Shown here in pieces: positions 46,961 to 56,276 of a stretch of DNA of 64,000 nt. Position 1 is the first letter of the stretch. Each line of letters begins with the position of its first letter. Below the pieces are notes generated by a model. It made no database searches. It saw only the letters and a program-made list of their open reading frames with translations, and had not been told where the DNA came from. Position numbers and translations under genes: made by a program. Origin of the DNA: SHZI01 sp031395645 (lineage in GTDB: Bacteria > Pseudomonadota > Gammaproteobacteria > Steroidobacterales > GCA-2729495). The stretch is taken from contig JANNJM010000024.1 in the NCBI GenBank assembly GCA_031395645.1, positions 1 to 64,000 of the forward strand, in the 5' to 3' direction.

Positions 46961-47467
46961 ATGAGCAAGACGCGGTTGCAGTTGGTGGCGTTGCTGGAAC
47001 CGGCCGTGGAGGCGCTGGGCTATGAACTCGTTGACCTCGAGGTGAACGCCAGTGGCCGGCGAGGTTTTTTGCGGTTGTTCATTGATCGCCTGGGTGCGGT
47101 GGAGCAGCCGGCGAACGAGGAGACCGCCGACGGGATACGGAGTGACGGCATTCGACTTGAGGATTGCGAGACGGTCAGTCGACAGGTGAGTGCTGTGCTG
47201 GACGTCGATGACAAGCTACGGCAGGACTACGCTCTGGAAGTTTCATCGCCCGGTCTGGATCGAAAGCTGATCAAGCCCGCGCACTTTGACCGGTTCGCAG
47301 GGCGAGGCGTGGAGGGGCGCTTCCAGGCGATGAAGGACGGCCGCCGACGCTTTGCCGGCGTGCTGGTCGGGCGCAATGGAGCGGACGTAACGATTCGGGT
47401 CGAAAGTACTGACCTGACGGTGTCTATAGAGGATCTCGAAGTCATCCGGCTTAAGCCGGAGTACTGA
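46961..47467 (+). CDS. rimP: Ribosome maturation factor RimP
   Basis: 168 aa. Family pattern PAVEALGYELVDLEV near the N-terminus, LEDCETVSRQVSAVLDVDD and YALEVSSPGLDRKL, followed by the SH3-like C-terminal domain. It acts in 30S maturation. A short insertion (VEQPANEETADGIRSDG) interrupts the N-terminal domain. First gene of the rimP-nusA-infB-rbfA-truB-rpsO-pnp run. Confidence 0.97.
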   Translation: MSKTRLQLVALLEPAVEALGYELVDLEVNASGRRGFLRLFIDRLGAVEQPANEETADGIRSDGIRLEDCETVSRQVSAVLDVDDKLRQDYALEVSSPGLDRKLIKPAHFDRFAGRGVEGRFQAMKDGRRRFAGVLVGRNGADVTIRVESTDLTVSIEDLEVIRLKPEY

Positions 47468-47480
47468 AAGCGGACGAGTT

Positions 47481-48986
47481 ATGAACAAAGAAATTCTGAT
47501 GGTCGCCGAGGCCGTTTCCAACGAGAAGGGCGTCGACCAGGCAATTATTTTTGAAGCGCTTGAATCGGCGCTGGCCTCCGCGACGCGCAAGCGCTACGGG
47601 GACGAAGCTGACGTGCGCGTCAGCATCAATCGTGAGACGGGTGACTACGACACCTTCCGGCGCTGGAAGGTCTTTGCGGACGATTCGACCGAGCTTGAGA
47701 CCCCCGATCGCGAACTGCGCATGATCGACGCCACCGACGTGGATGCGAAGGCGGAGCCGGGCGGTTACGTCGAGCAGGCGATTCCCTCCGTGGATTTCGG
47801 CCGGATCGCTGCCCAGACGGCGAAACAGGTCATCGTGCAGAAAGTTCGTGAAGCGGAGCGCAAGAAGGTCGTTGAGGAGTTCCAGGGCCGCGTCGGCCAA
47901 CTCCTGTCCGGCGTCGTCAAGCGCGTCGATAGAAACGGCGTTTATGTCGACCTCGGTGCGAATGCCGAGGGCTTTATTCCCCGTGAAAATATGATGCCCC
48001 GCGAGCCAGTGCGGCCGCAGGATCGCGTCAAGGCCCTGCTGCGTGAAGTCCGGTCGGAGCCGCGGGGCCCACAGCTGTTCCTCACTCGGACCTCTCCGCA
48101 GTTTCTGCTCGAACTGTTCAAGATTGAGGTACCGGAAGTCGGCCAGGGACTCATTGAAATCCTTGGTGCTGCCCGGGATCCCGGCCTGCGGGCGAAGATT
48201 GCGGTAAAGAGCAACGACCGGCGTATCGATCCCGTCGGTGCCTGTGTTGGCATGCGCGGCTCCCGCGTCCAGGCCGTGTCCAATGAGCTGGCCGGTGAAC
48301 GGGTCGACATCATTCTCTGGAACGAAAGCCCGGCACAATTTGTGATCAATGCGATGTCCCCCGCAGACGTCAGCTCCATCGTGGTGGATGAGGAACGCCA
48401 CAGCATGGATCTGGCGGTCCAGGAAGACAAACTCTCCCAGGCTATCGGGCGTGGCGGCCAGAACATCCGGCTGGCAAGTGAGCTGACTGGCTGGGATCTC
48501 AACGTGATGACTGAAGCCGCTGCTGAGGAGAAGAGTGAAAAGGAGTCAAGAGCACTTCTTGAGCTGTTCATGCAGAGGCTGGACGTGGATGAGGACGTCG
48601 CATTGATTCTGGTGCAGGAGGGGTTCTCCAGCATCGAGGAAGTGGCCTACGTGCCCACGAATGAGCTGCTCGGTATCGAGGAGTTCGATCAGGGCATGGT
48701 GGACGAGCTCCGGAATCGGGCGCGTGATGTCCTGATTACTGAGGCGATCCAGAGTGAGGAAACGGTCGACAAATCTCCACCGGCTGACGATTTGCTGGCT
48801 CTTGAGGGCATGGATGCAGGGCTGGCGGCCCAGTTGGCGGCACGCGGAATTCGTACCCGGGACGACCTGGCCGAGCAGGCCATCAATGACCTAGAAGGCA
48901 TCGAAGGACTGGATAACGAGCGCTCCGCCAGGCTGATCATGGCTGCGCGGGCGCATTGGTTCGACCAGCCGGAGCCAGCGCGTTGA
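47481..48986 (+). CDS. nusA: Transcription termination/antitermination protein NusA
   Basis: 501 aa. N-terminal RNA polymerase-binding domain (MNKEILMVAEAVSNEKGV), S1 domain (about 132-200, LLSGVVKRVDRNGVYVDLG), two KH domains (GACVGMRGSRVQAVSNEL and QAIGRGGQNIRLASEL) and two C-terminal acidic helix-hairpin repeats as in E. coli. It controls pausing, termination and antitermination. Confidence 0.98.
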   Translation: MNKEILMVAEAVSNEKGVDQAIIFEALESALASATRKRYGDEADVRVSINRETGDYDTFRRWKVFADDSTELETPDRELRMIDATDVDAKAEPGGYVEQAIPSVDFGRIAAQTAKQVIVQKVREAERKKVVEEFQGRVGQLLSGVVKRVDRNGVYVDLGANAEGFIPRENMMPREPVRPQDRVKALLREVRSEPRGPQLFLTRTSPQFLLELFKIEVPEVGQGLIEILGAARDPGLRAKIAVKSNDRRIDPVGACVGMRGSRVQAVSNELAGERVDIILWNESPAQFVINAMSPADVSSIVVDEERHSMDLAVQEDKLSQAIGRGGQNIRLASELTGWDLNVMTEAAAEEKSEKESRALLELFMQRLDVDEDVALILVQEGFSSIEEVAYVPTNELLGIEEFDQGMVDELRNRARDVLITEAIQSEETVDKSPPADDLLALEGMDAGLAAQLAARGIRTRDDLAEQAINDLEGIEGLDNERSARLIMAARAHWFDQPEPAR

Positions 48987-49020
48987 TCACCCGCTCCTCG
49001 GCACATCGCGGAGAAAGTCT

Positions 49021-51579
49021 ATGTCGGACGTAACTATTGCCCAGTTCGCGGACGTTCTGAAGATTCCCATCGAGAAGCTGCTTACACAGCTCGATGAGGC
49101 TGGCATCGCTGTGCGCGGCGCCGATGACGTCATCAGTGATGATGCCAAGCGCGAGCTGCTCACCCACCTGCGCCGCACGCACGGTCATGACGAGGGCGGG
49201 GCAGCGGCGTCTCCACGCAAGATCACGCTGAGCCGTCGCTCCCAGTCGGAGATCAAGGTTGCCAGTCCGCTGGGCAGGGCCAAGACCGTCACGGTCGAGG
49301 TCCGGCGCAAGCGGACCTACGTGAATCGCGACGTCCTGGAACAGGAGAACAAGGTCCAGCAGGACGAGCTTGATCGGGTGCGCCAGGAGGAGCAGGCCAA
49401 GGTCGATCAGGAGCAGGCGCAGCGGGATGCTGTCGCGAACGCGGAGCGCGAGAAGCGTGAGAAGGAGTTGGCGGCTGCCGAGGCTCTTCGCCGGGCTGAG
49501 GAAGACTCCCGGCGTGCTGCTGAGCAGGCAGCCAAGGATGGCGATCAGACGCAGCTTCAGGACGAACTCCGGAAGCGTGACTCCGAGGCAAGGGCGCGCA
49601 AGGATTCGGCGAGCAAGCGCGACGTTCGGCGAGCGGTTGTGGAAGATCTGGTCAGCGTTACCGAAGATGAGGCGCCGGAAGAGAAACCTGCCCTGGTTGG
49701 CCGCCAGGAGCTGCACGTTGCAGCGGACGTCAGCGGTCGACGCAAGAAAAAGAAGACCCGGCGGCGATCGGCGTCGGTACAGGTTGATAGCACGCGGCAT
49801 GGCTTTGCCAAGCCGACGGCTCCGGTGATCCACGAGGTGCTGATTCCCGAGACCATCAAGGTCGGTGAGCTGGCTCAGCGAATGGCGGTCAAGTCGAACG
49901 ATGTGATCCGGTCGCTCATGAAAATGGGCGTCATGGCCACTATCAATCAGGCGATTGACCAGGACACTGCGTCGCTGGTCGTCGAAGAACTCGGCCACGT
50001 CGCGAAACTTGTGCAGGAATCCGACCTGGAACAATCCCTGATTCCGATCGAGGATGAGGCTGGCGAGGCTGTTGCGCGACCACCGGTGGTCACCATCATG
50101 GGTCACGTGGACCATGGCAAGACCTCCTTGCTGGACTATATCCGGCGCACGAAGATTGCTGACGGTGAGGCTGGCGGCATTACCCAGCACATCGGTGCCT
50201 ACCATGTCGAAACGCCCAAGGGCTGGATCACGTTTCTCGATACTCCGGGGCACGCGGCATTTACGGCGATGCGGGCTCGCGGCGCTCAGGTTACGGACAT
50301 CGTTGTGCTCGTCGTGGCCGCCGACGATGGCGTGATGCCGCAGACTGAGGAGGCCATCCTGCACGCGCGCGCCGCGGACGTACCCGTCATTGTCGCCGTC
50401 AACAAGGTGGACAAGGGCGACGCGGATCTTGACCGGGTGCGCAATGAGCTCAGTGCAAAAGGTGTCGTGCCCGAGGAGTGGGGTGGCGATAGCCTGTTTG
50501 TCAATGTTTCGGCCCGAACCGGCCAGGGCATCGATCAGCTGCTCGAAGCAATTCTTCTGCAGGCTGAACTGCTGGAGTTGCGGGCCGTCGCCGACGGCAG
50601 GGCGGCGGGCGTCGTTCTGGAATCCAGTCAGGAAAAGGGGCGGGGTGCGGTTGCCACGGTGCTCGTCACCCGGGGTCGGCTGCGTCTCGGTGACGCCTTG
50701 CTGGCGGGCCATGAGTATGGGCGCGTGCGCGCCATGACCAACGAACTCGGGGTGGCTGTCACGGAAGCCGGACCCTCCCAGCCCATCGTGGTCCTTGGCC
50801 TGTCCGGGACTCCCAATGCCGGCGACGAGGCTCTGGTTCTCGAAGATGAGCGCAAAGCCCGCGAGTTGGCTCAGTTCCGGCTCAGCCGCACGCGTGACGT
50901 CAAGCTGGCGCAACAGCAGTCGGCCAAGCTCGAGGATGCCTTTAGCCAGCTCGAAGCATCCCAGTTCAAGACCCTTCAGATCCTGATCAAGGCGGATGTA
51001 CAGGGCAGCGCCGAAGCGCTCAAGGACGCCATGAACAAGCTTGCTCATGAAGAGGTCAAGGTCAAGGTGATTGGTGCGAGCGTCGGTGGCGTGAGTGCTT
51101 CCGATGTCACGCTGGCCGCTGCCTCGAAAGCCATCATCATTGCCTTCAACGTGCGTGCTGACGGTGCCGGCCGGGATGCCATCAAGGAAACTGGCGTCGA
51201 TGTTCGCTACTACGGCGTGATTTATGAAGCTCTCGACGACGTGAAGAGTGCCATTACCGGCATGCTGGCTCCGATCGTCCGGGACCAGATCATCGGGCTT
51301 GCCGAGGTGCGGGATGTCTTTCGCTCCCCCAAGTACGGGAACATTGCTGGCTGCCTGGTTATCGACGGGTTGGTCAGGCGCAACAGCCCCATTCGCGTCC
51401 TGCGGAACAACACAGTGATCTACCAGGGTGAGCTCGAGTCCCTCCGGCGCTTCAAGGATGATGCCACGGAGGTCCGGGCAGGGACCGAGTGCGGCATTGG
51501 CGTCCGGAATTACGATGACGTCAAGCCTGGCGACCAGATCGAATGCTATGAGCGGGTCACTATTGAACGAACAGCCTAG
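49021..51579 (+). CDS. infB: Translation initiation factor IF-2
   Basis: 852 aa. N-terminal IF2 domain, a long charged helical linker (about 95-250, rich in Glu, Arg, Ala), a second IF2_N module (IKVGELAQRMAVKSNDVIRSLMKMGV), the GTPase domain (G1 GHVDHGKTSLL, G3 DTPGHAAF, G4 NKVDKG) and C-terminal beta-barrel domains with the fMet-tRNA-binding end (GDQIECYERV). It brings initiator tRNA to the 30S subunit. Confidence 0.98.
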   Translation: MSDVTIAQFADVLKIPIEKLLTQLDEAGIAVRGADDVISDDAKRELLTHLRRTHGHDEGGAAASPRKITLSRRSQSEIKVASPLGRAKTVTVEVRRKRTYVNRDVLEQENKVQQDELDRVRQEEQAKVDQEQAQRDAVANAEREKREKELAAAEALRRAEEDSRRAAEQAAKDGDQTQLQDELRKRDSEARARKDSASKRDVRRAVVEDLVSVTEDEAPEEKPALVGRQELHVAADVSGRRKKKKTRRRSASVQVDSTRHGFAKPTAPVIHEVLIPETIKVGELAQRMAVKSNDVIRSLMKMGVMATINQAIDQDTASLVVEELGHVAKLVQESDLEQSLIPIEDEAGEAVARPPVVTIMGHVDHGKTSLLDYIRRTKIADGEAGGITQHIGAYHVETPKGWITFLDTPGHAAFTAMRARGAQVTDIVVLVVAADDGVMPQTEEAILHARAADVPVIVAVNKVDKGDADLDRVRNELSAKGVVPEEWGGDSLFVNVSARTGQGIDQLLEAILLQAELLELRAVADGRAAGVVLESSQEKGRGAVATVLVTRGRLRLGDALLAGHEYGRVRAMTNELGVAVTEAGPSQPIVVLGLSGTPNAGDEALVLEDERKARELAQFRLSRTRDVKLAQQQSAKLEDAFSQLEASQFKTLQILIKADVQGSAEALKDAMNKLAHEEVKVKVIGASVGGVSASDVTLAAASKAIIIAFNVRADGAGRDAIKETGVDVRYYGVIYEALDDVKSAITGMLAPIVRDQIIGLAEVRDVFRSPKYGNIAGCLVIDGLVRRNSPIRVLRNNTVIYQGELESLRRFKDDATEVRAGTECGIGVRNYDDVKPGDQIECYERVTIERTA

Positions 51580-51638
51580 CGCTGGCGCCTGTCGTAGCGC
51601 CCGCCCCTTTGGCCGCAGGGGCACGCGCGGGTTGACGC

Positions 51639-52046
51639 ATGGCTCGTGAGTTCGCCCGCAGCCGCCGCGTCGAGGAACAGATCCAAAGGCTGCTTTCCGA
51701 TGTCATGCGCGCCCAGCTGCGCGATCCGGGGGTCGCTCGCGTGGTGATTACTGAAGTCCGGGCCTCACGGGATCTCGGTGTCGCGTGGATTCACTACTCA
51801 CTGCTCGGCACCGAGGCGAGCCCGAGCGCAGCAGCCCTGGCAGATGCGCAGGCTGGGCTCGATCGAGCCGCGGGTTTTCTCCGGAGCCAACTGGCGAAGG
51901 AGCTGGCGACGCGGACGGTGCCAGAGTTGCGGTTCCGCTATGACGAGGCCGCCCAGCGGGGGCGCGATCTTGAGCAATTGATAGATACCGCCGTAGCCCG
52001 TGACGTGACGGGTAGCGGCTCCCACGGCTCTGATCAGAACCCGTGA
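51639..52046 (+). CDS. rbfA: Ribosome-binding factor A
   Basis: 135 aa, single KH-like domain. SRRVEEQIQRLLSDVMRAQLRDP and the C-terminal PELRFRYDEAAQRGRDLEQLID match the family. It acts in 16S rRNA maturation and cold adaptation. The stop overlaps the truB GTG start. Confidence 0.97.
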   Translation: MAREFARSRRVEEQIQRLLSDVMRAQLRDPGVARVVITEVRASRDLGVAWIHYSLLGTEASPSAAALADAQAGLDRAAGFLRSQLAKELATRTVPELRFRYDEAAQRGRDLEQLIDTAVARDVTGSGSHGSDQNP

Positions 52047-53014
52047 GCGGTCCGGCGATGCGTCGGGCCCGTCGCGCGCTGGATGGCTTGCTGCTGCTGG
52101 ACAAACCGTCCGGTATCACCTCCAACGCGGCGCTGCAGCGGGTTAAGTGGTTGTTCCAGGCGCGCAAGGCGGGGCACACCGGCAGCCTGGATCCGCTGGC
52201 AACCGGGATGCTTCCGGTCTGTTTCGGCGAAGCAACCAAGTTTTCCGGCTATCTCCTCGACGCGGACAAAAGCTATCGGGTTCAGGCCCGGTTCGGCGCC
52301 CGGACCGACACGGGGGACGCTGAAGGCACTGTCGTTGAGACGCACAGCAGATCCCCGGCCTTGCCAGAGGAACTGGAGGAGGCCCTGGCGGGCCTCCGGG
52401 GGCCGATCCAGCAGATTCCGCCGATGTACTCGGCACTGAAGCAGGAAGGGCAGCGGCTCTATGCGCTGGCCCGGGCTGGCGTGGTGGTCCCGCGGGCGCC
52501 GCGACCCGTGGTCATTCACGAATTTACTGTCGAGACCTACGATCCAGTGACCCCGGTCTTCACGGTCCGCTGCAGCAAGGGTACCTACGTTCGGACACTG
52601 ATCGAGGATCTCGCCGCCTGCCTGGGCACCCTCGCGCACGTTATCGCCCTGCGGCGGCTGGCAGTGGAGCCTTTTGGTGGGCAGGCCATGTTCAGCCTGG
52701 ACCGCATCGAGGCTATCGCCGGGGCCGGTACGGACCCCGATCTGGCAGCCCTGGATGCGCTCCTTTGTCCCCTGGAGGCCGCGCTGCCGCGCTGGCCAGC
52801 GGTCGAACTGGATGCGCTTTCGGCCCTCCGGGTGAGCCGGGGTGGCCCGACGGAGGTGCCGGCCGGTCACGTTCCGGGGCCGGTGCGGCTCTACGCACCC
52901 GGCAGGCAATTCCTCGGGGTGGGCGAGATCCAGGAGGGCGGATTGGTCGCGCCTCGCCGGCTGGTGGCCTGGGATCCGCGGGCCTTTCGCCCCGCGTCCA
53001 TCAACGGGCTGTAA
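52043..53014 (+). CDS. truB: tRNA pseudouridine-55 synthase
   Basis: 323 aa, GTG start overlapping rbfA by 4 bp. Catalytic Asp50 lies in GHTGSLDPLATG; LLLDKPSGITSN and the CSKGTYVRTLIEDL segment are typical, and a PUA-like C-terminal domain follows. It makes pseudouridine 55 in the T loop of tRNAs. Confidence 0.97.
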   Translation: MSGPAMRRARRALDGLLLLDKPSGITSNAALQRVKWLFQARKAGHTGSLDPLATGMLPVCFGEATKFSGYLLDADKSYRVQARFGARTDTGDAEGTVVETHSRSPALPEELEEALAGLRGPIQQIPPMYSALKQEGQRLYALARAGVVVPRAPRPVVIHEFTVETYDPVTPVFTVRCSKGTYVRTLIEDLAACLGTLAHVIALRRLAVEPFGGQAMFSLDRIEAIAGAGTDPDLAALDALLCPLEAALPRWPAVELDALSALRVSRGGPTEVPAGHVPGPVRLYAPGRQFLGVGEIQEGGLVAPRRLVAWDPRAFRPASINGL

Positions 53015-53090
53015 CTCCGCCCGGCACATGGTTAGAATGCCCCGGTTTACACGGGCAAATTTACGGAATTGGGAACAGGAGATGGCGTCA

Positions 53091-53360
53091 ATGCCTCACA
53101 CGGCTGAAGAGAAGAGCAAGATCGTCGGCGAGCACCGCCGCGGTCCGGCCGACACAGGTTCACCGGAGGTGCAGGTCGCTTTGATGTCGGCCCGCATCAA
53201 TGAGCTGACTGAACACTTTACCCGGCACAAGAAAGACCATCACTCCCGTCAGGGGTTGCTTCGTCTCGTGAATCAGCGGCGTAAGCTCCTGGATTACCTG
53301 AGAGAGAAGGATGGCGAGCGCTACCAGGGCTTGATCGACAAGCTCGGTCTGCGACGCTAG
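53091..53360 (+). CDS. rpsO: 30S ribosomal protein S15
   Basis: 89 aa from ATG 53091, which is 9 nt after AGGAG at 53077-53081; the ATG at 53082 would touch that site. This gives the usual family length. DTGSPEVQVALMSARINELTEHF and KKDHHSRQGLLRLVNQRRKLLDYL are the S15 signatures. TAGAAT at 53033-53038 may be a -10 box. The 178-bp gap to pnp holds no gene. Confidence 0.97.
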   Translation: MPHTAEEKSKIVGEHRRGPADTGSPEVQVALMSARINELTEHFTRHKKDHHSRQGLLRLVNQRRKLLDYLREKDGERYQGLIDKLGLRR

Positions 53361-53538
53361 TCAGCCCTGCAACTCGTCTGCCTGGCGGCCCTGAATTCCG
53401 ACTTCGCCGGACCTCTGGCGGTCACCGCCTTGGCTTTTCGGGTTAACTGCCGCACGGCTTGATTCGGTGGAGCAGATGCCCGTGAGGTGTCTGGTCCAGT
53501 TCTCCATCACACCAGATATAGAAGATTAGGAAACCAAC

Positions 53539-55626
53539 GTGGCGTCATCCAAGAAGTCTTTCCAGTACGGCCAGCATCAGGTCACGATCGAGACCGGTGA
53601 GATAGCCAGACAGGCCGGCGGTGCCGTCATGGTGAGCATGGCAGACACCGTGGTCCTCGTTACCGCAGTTGCCAGCACCGATGACAGCAAGCCGAAGGAC
53701 TTCTTCCCGCTGACGGTCAACTACCAGGAAAAGACCTATGCCGCGGGCCGGATCCCCGGCGGCTTCTTCAAGCGCGAGGGGCGGCCGAGCGAGAAAGAGA
53801 CGCTCGTTTCGCGTCTCATCGATCGGCCGATCCGCCCCCTGTTTCCCAAGGGCTTCATGAACGAGGTGCAGGTGATCGCAACGGTCATCTCCATGAATCC
53901 CGAAGTGGATTCCGACATCCCGGCGATGCTGGGCGCGTCAGCCGCTCTGGCGCTCACGGGTGCGCCGTTTGCAGGTCCCATCGGCGGCGTCCGGGTGGGC
54001 TACATCGACGGCAAGTACGTCCTGAATCCCTCCGCCACTGAACTCAAGCTGTCCAAGCTGGATCTCGTCGTTGCCGGTACCGCCAAGGCGGTGCTCATGG
54101 TGGAGTCGTCAGCCCACCAGTTGTCTGAAAAGGTAATGCTTGACGCCGTCATTTTCGGTCACGAGCAGATGCAGATCGCCATCGATAACATCAGGGCGCT
54201 CGTGGCCGAGGCCGGTCGCCCCGCGTGGAAGTGGGTGGCCCCCGTCGCCGATCCCGGCGTTGCCGCTGCCGTCGCGAAGGCGGTTGGTGACCGGTTTGCC
54301 AATGCCTATCGCATCCGCGACAAAGGCGAGCGTTACGCCGCGATCGCCCAGATCAAGCAGGACGTTACTGCAGCGATCGCCACAGGCGCAGCAGGCGCGC
54401 CCGCTGGAGGCCCGGTTGGAGAAGCCCTGAGCCGCCTGGAGAAGAAGATTGTCCGTGGCCAGGTTGTCAACGGGGAGCCGCGCATCGACGGTCGCGACAC
54501 CCGCACGGTCCGCCCGATCAGCATCCGTACTGGCGTGCTCCCGAGAACCCATGGCTCGGCTTTGTTTACCCGCGGTGAAACCCAGGCGCTGGTTGTTGCG
54601 ACACTCGGCACCGATCGTGATTCGCAGATTATCGACGCACTGACCGGTGAGTATCGCGATCGCTTCATGCTTCACTACAACTTCCCCCCGTACTCCGTGA
54701 ATGAGACCGGATTTGTCGGCTCTCCCAAGCGGCGTGAGATCGGGCATGGCCGGCTTGCCAGACGCGGTATCGAAGCCGTCCTGCCGGACATGGCGACATT
54801 CCCCTACGTGCTTCGCGTCGTGTCCGAGATCACCGAGTCCAATGGCTCGAGCTCGATGGCGAGCGTCTGCGGTACCAGTCTTGCCCTGATGGATGCTGGC
54901 GTGCCGCTCATCGCCCCAGTGGCCGGTGTGGCCATGGGTCTCGTCAAGGAAGGGGACCGGTATCAGGTTCTGACCGACATTCTCGGCGATGAAGATCACC
55001 TCGGTGATATGGATTTCAAGGTGGCCGGTAGCGCCAACGGCATTACCGCACTGCAGATGGACATCAAGATCGACGGCATCACCCGTGACATCATGGAAAA
55101 TGCCCTGTCGCAGGCCAAGGAGGCCCGCCTGCATATTCTTGAGCAGATGAACAAGGTCCAGTCTACGCACCGACAGGAAATGTCGCAGTGGGCGCCGACC
55201 ATCATCACCATGAAGATTGATCCCGAGAAGATTCGGGATGTCATCGGCAAGGGTGGTGCTGTGATCCGCGCCATTACCGAAGAGACCGGCGCGACGATCA
55301 ATGTCGACAACGACGGCACGGTAAAGATTGCGTCAGTCCAGGCGGCAGCGGGCCTCGAAGCGAAGAACCGCATCCTGCTCATTACGGCGGACGTCGAAGT
55401 CGGCAGCGTCTATGAAGGTCGAGTGGCTCGACTGATGGATTTCGGCGCGTTCGTGACCATTCTTCCGGGCCGCGATGGCCTCGTGCACATCTCGCAGATT
55501 TCTGACGAGCGCGTGGAACGCGTGGGAGACAAGCTGAAGGAAGGCGATATCGTCCGGGTGAAGGTGCTCGAGGTGGACCGTCAGGGCCGGGTACGCCTCA
55601 GCATGCGCGGACTGGATGCTGCCTGA
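53539..55626 (+). CDS. pnp: Polyribonucleotide nucleotidyltransferase
   Basis: 695 aa, GTG start. Two RNase PH domains (about 10-230 and 310-540) separated by a helical domain, then KH (IRDVIGKGGAVIRAITEETGATI) and S1 (YEGRVARLMDFGAFVTILPG) RNA-binding domains. A 3'-5' phosphorolytic exoribonuclease and degradosome member. Confidence 0.98.
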   Translation: MASSKKSFQYGQHQVTIETGEIARQAGGAVMVSMADTVVLVTAVASTDDSKPKDFFPLTVNYQEKTYAAGRIPGGFFKREGRPSEKETLVSRLIDRPIRPLFPKGFMNEVQVIATVISMNPEVDSDIPAMLGASAALALTGAPFAGPIGGVRVGYIDGKYVLNPSATELKLSKLDLVVAGTAKAVLMVESSAHQLSEKVMLDAVIFGHEQMQIAIDNIRALVAEAGRPAWKWVAPVADPGVAAAVAKAVGDRFANAYRIRDKGERYAAIAQIKQDVTAAIATGAAGAPAGGPVGEALSRLEKKIVRGQVVNGEPRIDGRDTRTVRPISIRTGVLPRTHGSALFTRGETQALVVATLGTDRDSQIIDALTGEYRDRFMLHYNFPPYSVNETGFVGSPKRREIGHGRLARRGIEAVLPDMATFPYVLRVVSEITESNGSSSMASVCGTSLALMDAGVPLIAPVAGVAMGLVKEGDRYQVLTDILGDEDHLGDMDFKVAGSANGITALQMDIKIDGITRDIMENALSQAKEARLHILEQMNKVQSTHRQEMSQWAPTIITMKIDPEKIRDVIGKGGAVIRAITEETGATINVDNDGTVKIASVQAAAGLEAKNRILLITADVEVGSVYEGRVARLMDFGAFVTILPGRDGLVHISQISDERVERVGDKLKEGDIVRVKVLEVDRQGRVRLSMRGLDAA

Positions 55627-55650
55627 CATCCAGCCCGCGTGACTTTTCCC

Positions 55651-55676
55651 GACCCTGGGCCTTGTTGCCCAGGGTC
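55651..55676. terminator. Hairpin between pnp and the convergent phaR-like gene
   Basis: Perfect 10-bp arms GACCCTGGGC and GCCCAGGGTC with a CTTGTT loop. No T run on either strand, so it may be a 3' stabilising hairpin or a weak terminator. Confidence 0.6.
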
Positions 55677-55685
55677 ACGTACTGC

Positions 55686-56063
55686 CTAGCTGAGCGCCGA
55701 AACGGCTGCGGCGCCGTTAGGCGCACCTGAGGACGCGGTCGGGCGGTTCTGACCGACCAGTGCACCCTTCAGCGCGCGGTCCAGGCGGCCGGCGAGCTCA
55801 GGATCTCCGTCGCTGGCGCCCAGCCGGATCATTCCTGCGAGAAATTCAGCAGACAGCAGCGGTGTGCCGCCACGCTGGCCCTCGGCGATGATCTGCAGGA
55901 GGACGGGGGTCGTGATGTCAGCTCCCGTAGCCTGTTCAACGACCTTGACCTGGGAGCCCTTGGTGATCAGTTCTCGCAGGTCGTGGAGATTCACGTAACG
56001 GCTCTGCGCGGTGTCGTAAAGGCGACGGTTAACGTACTTCCGAATCAGTCTTTGCTCGCTCAT
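55686..56063 (-). CDS. PHA/PHB accumulation regulator-type DNA-binding protein (PhaR-like)
   Basis: 125 aa from ATG 56063, which has GGAAGG seven bases upstream; an earlier ATG adds eight residues. The N-terminal half, RLIRKYVNRRLYDTAQSRYVN followed by LHDLRELITKGSQVKVV and DITTPVLLQII, is the PHB_acc_N DNA-binding domain. The rest is alanine-rich. Such proteins repress phasin and polyhydroxyalkanoate genes, but no pha gene is nearby, so the target is unknown. Confidence 0.85.
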   Translation of the reverse strand: MSEQRLIRKYVNRRLYDTAQSRYVNLHDLRELITKGSQVKVVEQATGADITTPVLLQIIAEGQRGGTPLLSAEFLAGMIRLGASDGDPELAGRLDRALKGALVGQNRPTASSGAPNGAAAVSALS

Positions 56064-56167
56064 CGCGGGTCCTTCCTTTGGTTCCAAGTCTCTGCCCCCA
56101 ACTCACCCCTATAGACCTATTCGCTCGGGAATTGGTTCGCGATGCAGCTGTTGAGGTGGTCAGAGAG

Positions 56168-56201
56168 GAAAAAACTAAAAAGCCAATTAAAACATGGCTT
56201 T
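56168..56201 (-). terminator. Terminator of the queF-dksA unit
   Basis: On the minus strand AAAGCCA and TGGCTTT (7-bp arms, 9-nt loop) are followed by TTAGTTTTTT. It lies about 75 bp beyond the dksA stop. The remaining gap to 56276 contains only a small CGCGACC/GGTCGCG hairpin. Confidence 0.75.
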
Positions 56202-56276
56202 CCAGCTAGTAGCTCAACTGGTATATGAGCTCAGGAAGCCTGGACCGCGACCGGAATGGTCGCGCGAGTAAAGACT

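Noticed and set aside
48937..51624. 895-aa minus-strand open frame opposite infB
   Set aside because: Clear shadow of the GC-rich infB gene, whose domains and motifs are complete on the plus strand.
56205..56240. tRNA-like D-arm sequence (TAGCTCAACTGGTATATGAGC)
   Set aside because: No anticodon arm, T arm or acceptor stem can be built around it; at most a fragment.
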